DNA of 64,000 bases, from contig JBANAY010000001.1 in the NCBI GenBank assembly GCA_037952775.1, positions 6,436,051-6,500,050 of the forward strand, in the 5' to 3' direction. The notes beneath the pieces were generated by a model. It saw only the letters and a list, made by a program, of their open reading frames with translations. It ran no database searches and had not been told where the DNA came from. Positions 61,460 to 64,000 of the stretch are shown piece after piece. The position numbers and the translations under genes are program-made. The first letter of the stretch is position 1, and the number at the start of each line of letters is the position of its first letter. The stretch is from Clonostachys chloroleuca (taxonomy: Eukaryota > Ascomycota > Sordariomycetes > Hypocreales > Bionectriaceae).

Positions 61460-63093
61460 TTGCAATATTCAAGGAGATCAGCAAGCTGTGGCACCAGTTT
61501 CTGGAGGGGAGCAGCGCGGAGGACAAGGTATCGCAAGTACGCAAGCGAAAGGGTCGAGTACCGGACAAGCAGAACGCCGTCGATGGCGCAGCTCTGGCAA
61601 CTAGGCGCAAGCGTACAAGGACTGGGAAGAGAGCAGGACGGCAGAGTATGGAGGGACAGCAGAGTACCGAGAATGATATAGCAGACGGGCTGCAGACGCT
61701 ATTTGGGCCAGATGGCGCTTGGCGATCGGATAAGCAGGCCGAGAGCATGCGGTCGATCATGTTGTTGAAGAACGGGCAGGCGGTCATCAGCGTGCTAGCA
61801 ACAGGGGCTGGGAAGAGCATACTGTTCATGCTGCCGGCGGTGATGCGAGACACGGGGACGAGCATAGTCATGGTGCCGTTCGTCGCGCTCATGGACGACT
61901 TGGTGATGCGAGCGAGGGCGACAGGCGTCGACTGCATCCGGTACAGGGCATTGATGCACTCCGGACGGGAGGGCATGCTACGAGCAGCACGGCTGGTGGT
62001 TGTGAGTGCGGATGTGATATCCAGCGCCGAGTTTTCGGGCTATGCGGATGGGCTGCTGTACGCCGGGCTGCTACAGCGGATATTCATCGACGAGTGCCAC
62101 ACGATCATCATGGACGTCGGGTACCGTGCCAAGCTGGGCGAGCTGCGGAGCTTGCACCGATATAGGTGCCCGATGGTGCTACTGACAGCGATGCTGCCGG
62201 TGATGCTCGAGGACTGGTTCCGCAGCGAGATGCTGGTAGACTCGGCCGTAATGGTGCGGGACCGGGCGGCGAAGCTGAACTGCCGCTACAAGGTCGAGCA
62301 GGTCAAGCCCGGAAGGGGAGCGGTCGAGAAGCGGACGGCGGGGGTAGTGGAGCAGCTAGGCGGGCAGCTGGCGGGCCGTCAGAAGGGAGTGGTATACTGC
62401 CGGTCGAGGGGCCAGTGCGAGGCCATAGCGGAGGAGATAGGCTGCTCGGTCCATCACAGCGGGATGAGCGAGGAGGACCGCCGCGAGGCGCGGACGGCAT
62501 GGGTGGAGGGACGGGCCAGCCGCTGGATCGTGGCGATAACCGGGCTGGGGACGGGGGTGGACGTCGAGGGGATCGTTGCTATCGTCCACGCGGAGCAGCC
62601 GTATAGGCTGGTGGACTTTGTGCAGCAGGTGGGCCGAGGAGGACGGCGGGCAGGGGAGGTGGTGCAGTCCGTCATCATCCACGATGGGCGGCCGCAGCGG
62701 ATCGACAGACACAGTAGCTTCGTCGACAGGGTGAACCAGGCGCAGATGGACGGATTCGTATCGACACCGGGCTGTCGGCGGGCGGTTATCGCGGCGTTCA
62801 TGGACGGGGTGACAGGGGAGAGATACAGAGATATAGTCGGAGCTACGCTTTGCGATCACTGCGAGTTATCGGGGCGGGTGCTGGCCGGCGAGAGCGGGGG
62901 AGAAGATAACGAGGGCAGTAGCGAGGGTATAGACAAGGGTGGTACAATTTGGAGGGCGTTTGGCAGGAGAGAGGGCATACAGATCAGGATATTGTTCCGG
63001 TGGCTGGATGAAGTTGCGGATGAGTGTCCGGTGTGTTATATCCATCGTCATCACAGAGGTATAGCGACAGGAGAGGTATCAGATGAGCCGTAG
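61366..63093 (+). CDS. RecQ-like DEAD/DExH helicase domain
   Basis: A 575-codon open frame, in truth the continuation of the preceding frame. Helicase motifs appear in order: Walker A L-A-T-G-A-G-K-S (about 61795-61820), V-P-F-V-A-L motif Ia, D-E-C-H box (62090-62101), T-A-M-L-P motif III, V-V-Y-C-R-S motif IV, I-T-G-L-G-T-G-V-D motif V and Q-V-G-R-G-G-R motif VI. These define a superfamily-2 RecQ-type ATPase core. A basic linker (R-R-K-R-T-R-T-G-K-R) precedes it. Catalytic residues are all present, so this part may have been under selection recently. Confidence 0.88.
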   Translation: MWDLQSTHGTRIARQHYAVYISFPGKLQPEMIAIFKEISKLWHQFLEGSSAEDKVSQVRKRKGRVPDKQNAVDGAALATRRKRTRTGKRAGRQSMEGQQSTENDIADGLQTLFGPDGAWRSDKQAESMRSIMLLKNGQAVISVLATGAGKSILFMLPAVMRDTGTSIVMVPFVALMDDLVMRARATGVDCIRYRALMHSGREGMLRAARLVVVSADVISSAEFSGYADGLLYAGLLQRIFIDECHTIIMDVGYRAKLGELRSLHRYRCPMVLLTAMLPVMLEDWFRSEMLVDSAVMVRDRAAKLNCRYKVEQVKPGRGAVEKRTAGVVEQLGGQLAGRQKGVVYCRSRGQCEAIAEEIGCSVHHSGMSEEDRREARTAWVEGRASRWIVAITGLGTGVDVEGIVAIVHAEQPYRLVDFVQQVGRGGRRAGEVVQSVIIHDGRPQRIDRHSSFVDRVNQAQMDGFVSTPGCRRAVIAAFMDGVTGERYRDIVGATLCDHCELSGRVLAGESGGEDNEGSSEGIDKGGTIWRAFGRREGIQIRILFRWLDEVADECPVCYIHRHHRGIATGEVSDEP

Positions 63094-63363
63094 CACAGAC
63101 AGGCTGGGCAGTGGTGCAAGGTGGTGGGTGATGAGGACTATGAGGATGTGCGTAAGAAGCTGATATTCGGGTCGCTATTGTGCTGCTTTAAGTGTAAGCT
63201 CCCGCTGGACTGGTGCGAGGAGACACGAGAGGAGGGGGGCTGTGTGTATAAGGACAAAGTGCTGCCAGTAGTACTTATGGTACTACACAGCTTGTGGGTC
63301 CGCGAGCTGGCGAAGGAGGGGTTCGGGATCAATACGAGGGATAGGAAAGTATTTTTTAAGTAG

Positions 63364-64000
63364 CTAGGGGAGCGGAGGCAGTTTTACGGGAAGAGGGGGA
63401 TGAATATGCATATATTATGGGAGGCTATTATATAGAAGGTATATAACAGCGGCAGGAGCTGGTTTAGAGATACAGAGTAATACGGGGGCTAGGTAGCGTA
63501 TGAAGTAGCTGTAGGTGGAATAGGGGGGATATAAAGTGTATATAGTATGAGCGAGATTAGCAGAGAGGATATAAAGTTTGGCCCGGTATAAGTGAAGTTA
63601 GTTAGGTGGAGGAGAGATGATGTGAGCAGGGTAATATAGAGCTATAGGTAGTAAAGCAATATAGTTGAATAGATATTAAGTTTAGCCCGGTGCGAGTAAA
63701 GTTGGTCGGGTGGGAGGCGACTGACTTCAGTAGGAGTAAGATAAAGTTAGAGTAGAGGAAGTAGAGTATAGGGTATAGTAGATAATTAGAAGTAGTAGCT
63801 AACTAAGTTTAGTAGGTAAGAAAAAGGTAGAGTAGAGGAGGTAGGGTATAAGATATTATAAAGTAGGGTATAGGGTATAGTAGGTAGTATAGAGTAGAAT
63901 ATAACTGAGTTTAGTAGGAGTATAATATAATTTAATAAGAGTACTTTAAGGAGAAGATATTTATATATATAAGTAAGAGTAAGAGTAAAGAGTAGATTAG
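63364..64000. other. C-poor decayed sequence downstream of the helicase
   Basis: The plus strand is rich in G, A and T with few C, and no long open frame exists. Reading on from the helicase frame passes TAG stops at positions that could have been Trp or Gln (for example 63361). Confidence 0.6.
63575..63720 (+). repeat. Direct repeat pair, about 104 bp apart
   Basis: AGTTTGGCCCGGTATAAGTG (63575) and AGTTTAGCCCGGTGCGAGTA (63679) are followed by similar GAAGTTAGTTAGGTGG / AAAGTTGGTCGGGTGG text. They differ mostly by transitions. This may be a short tandem duplication in the helicase 3' region. Confidence 0.7.

Larger units (their letters stand above)
58899..63363 (+). pseudogene. Telomere-linked RecQ-like helicase gene (OrsD/DUF3505 N-terminus), decayed
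   Basis: From ATG 58899 a reading corresponds to an N-terminal pair of zinc-finger-like motifs (C-C-K-C-x..., then G-Y-S-C-N-A-C) of the OrsD/DUF3505 type. It is broken by stops at 58932, 59154 and several before 59250. The zinc-finger His positions read Tyr (E-K-Y-F-R-R-A-Y). One base is missing in the G run 59258-59263; after it the frame runs to a TGA at 59621, then through a long middle region to the G run 61349-61353 (one base missing). The helicase follows to TAG 63091. Read-through continues with a Cys-rich tail (C-x2-C near 63180) to 63363. Such genes sit near fungal telomeres. Stops cluster at both ends, the middle is nearly clean. Confidence 0.85.

Noticed and set aside
62166..62606. 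Plus-strand 146-codon frame rich in Gly and Ala
   Set aside because: Overlaps the helicase motifs in another phase; typical GC-rich shadow.

Overview
The window looks like nuclear DNA of a filamentous ascomycete, most plausibly a eurotiomycete of the Aspergillus/Penicillium type. The reasons are short introns (52-85 nt, GTRNGT donors, CTRAY branch points), a Zn2Cys6 regulator, a Ppo-type fatty-acid dioxygenase, heavy RIP-like C-to-T decay of repeats, and a telomere-linked RecQ-like helicase with an OrsD/DUF3505-type N-terminus. No sequence search was run; all identities come from motifs and remembered family patterns.

Layout. (1) 0.7-6.5 kb is a gene block on the + strand: a Zn2Cys6 transcription factor, a short-chain dehydrogenase and a broken M20 dipeptidase. 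(2) 9.3-18.6 kb is an AT-rich graveyard of Ty3/Gypsy fragments, one retroposon copy and a ~125-bp tandem repeat. (3) 19.1-31.3 kb is a normal-GC island with two divergent gene pairs: DUF2235 hydrolase(-)/GMC oxidoreductase(+) and heme-thiolate peroxidase(-)/fatty-acid dioxygenase(+). Both divergent promoters carry two copies of the same short repeat. The dioxygenase lacks the P450 half usual in Ppo proteins, and its divergent neighbour is a different heme-thiolate enzyme, so an oxylipin-type pathway is a testable idea. (4) 33.3-58.6 kb is a second AT-rich block. It contains a dissectable nest: an old 7.47-kb Gypsy element (36091-53104) carrying two ~1-kb retroposons and a complete younger 7,463-bp copy of its own family (40302-47764, minus strand). 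Nearby are a solo LTR and a truncated plus-strand copy. (5) 58.6-63.4 kb is GC-rich again: a decayed telomere-linked-helicase-like gene preceded by GGGTTA repeats. The last 600 bp is C-poor and decayed.

Two points affect every gene model. Four otherwise clean frames (GMC, dioxygenase, and the helicase locus twice) break by exactly one missing G in a run of 5-7 G, which suggests a sequencing or consensus artefact rather than four independent mutations. The M20 peptidase is different: its break sits in the catalytic motif together with substitutions, so it looks truly dead. Intron-exon structures below were derived by hand and keep frame throughout, but no transcript data were available.
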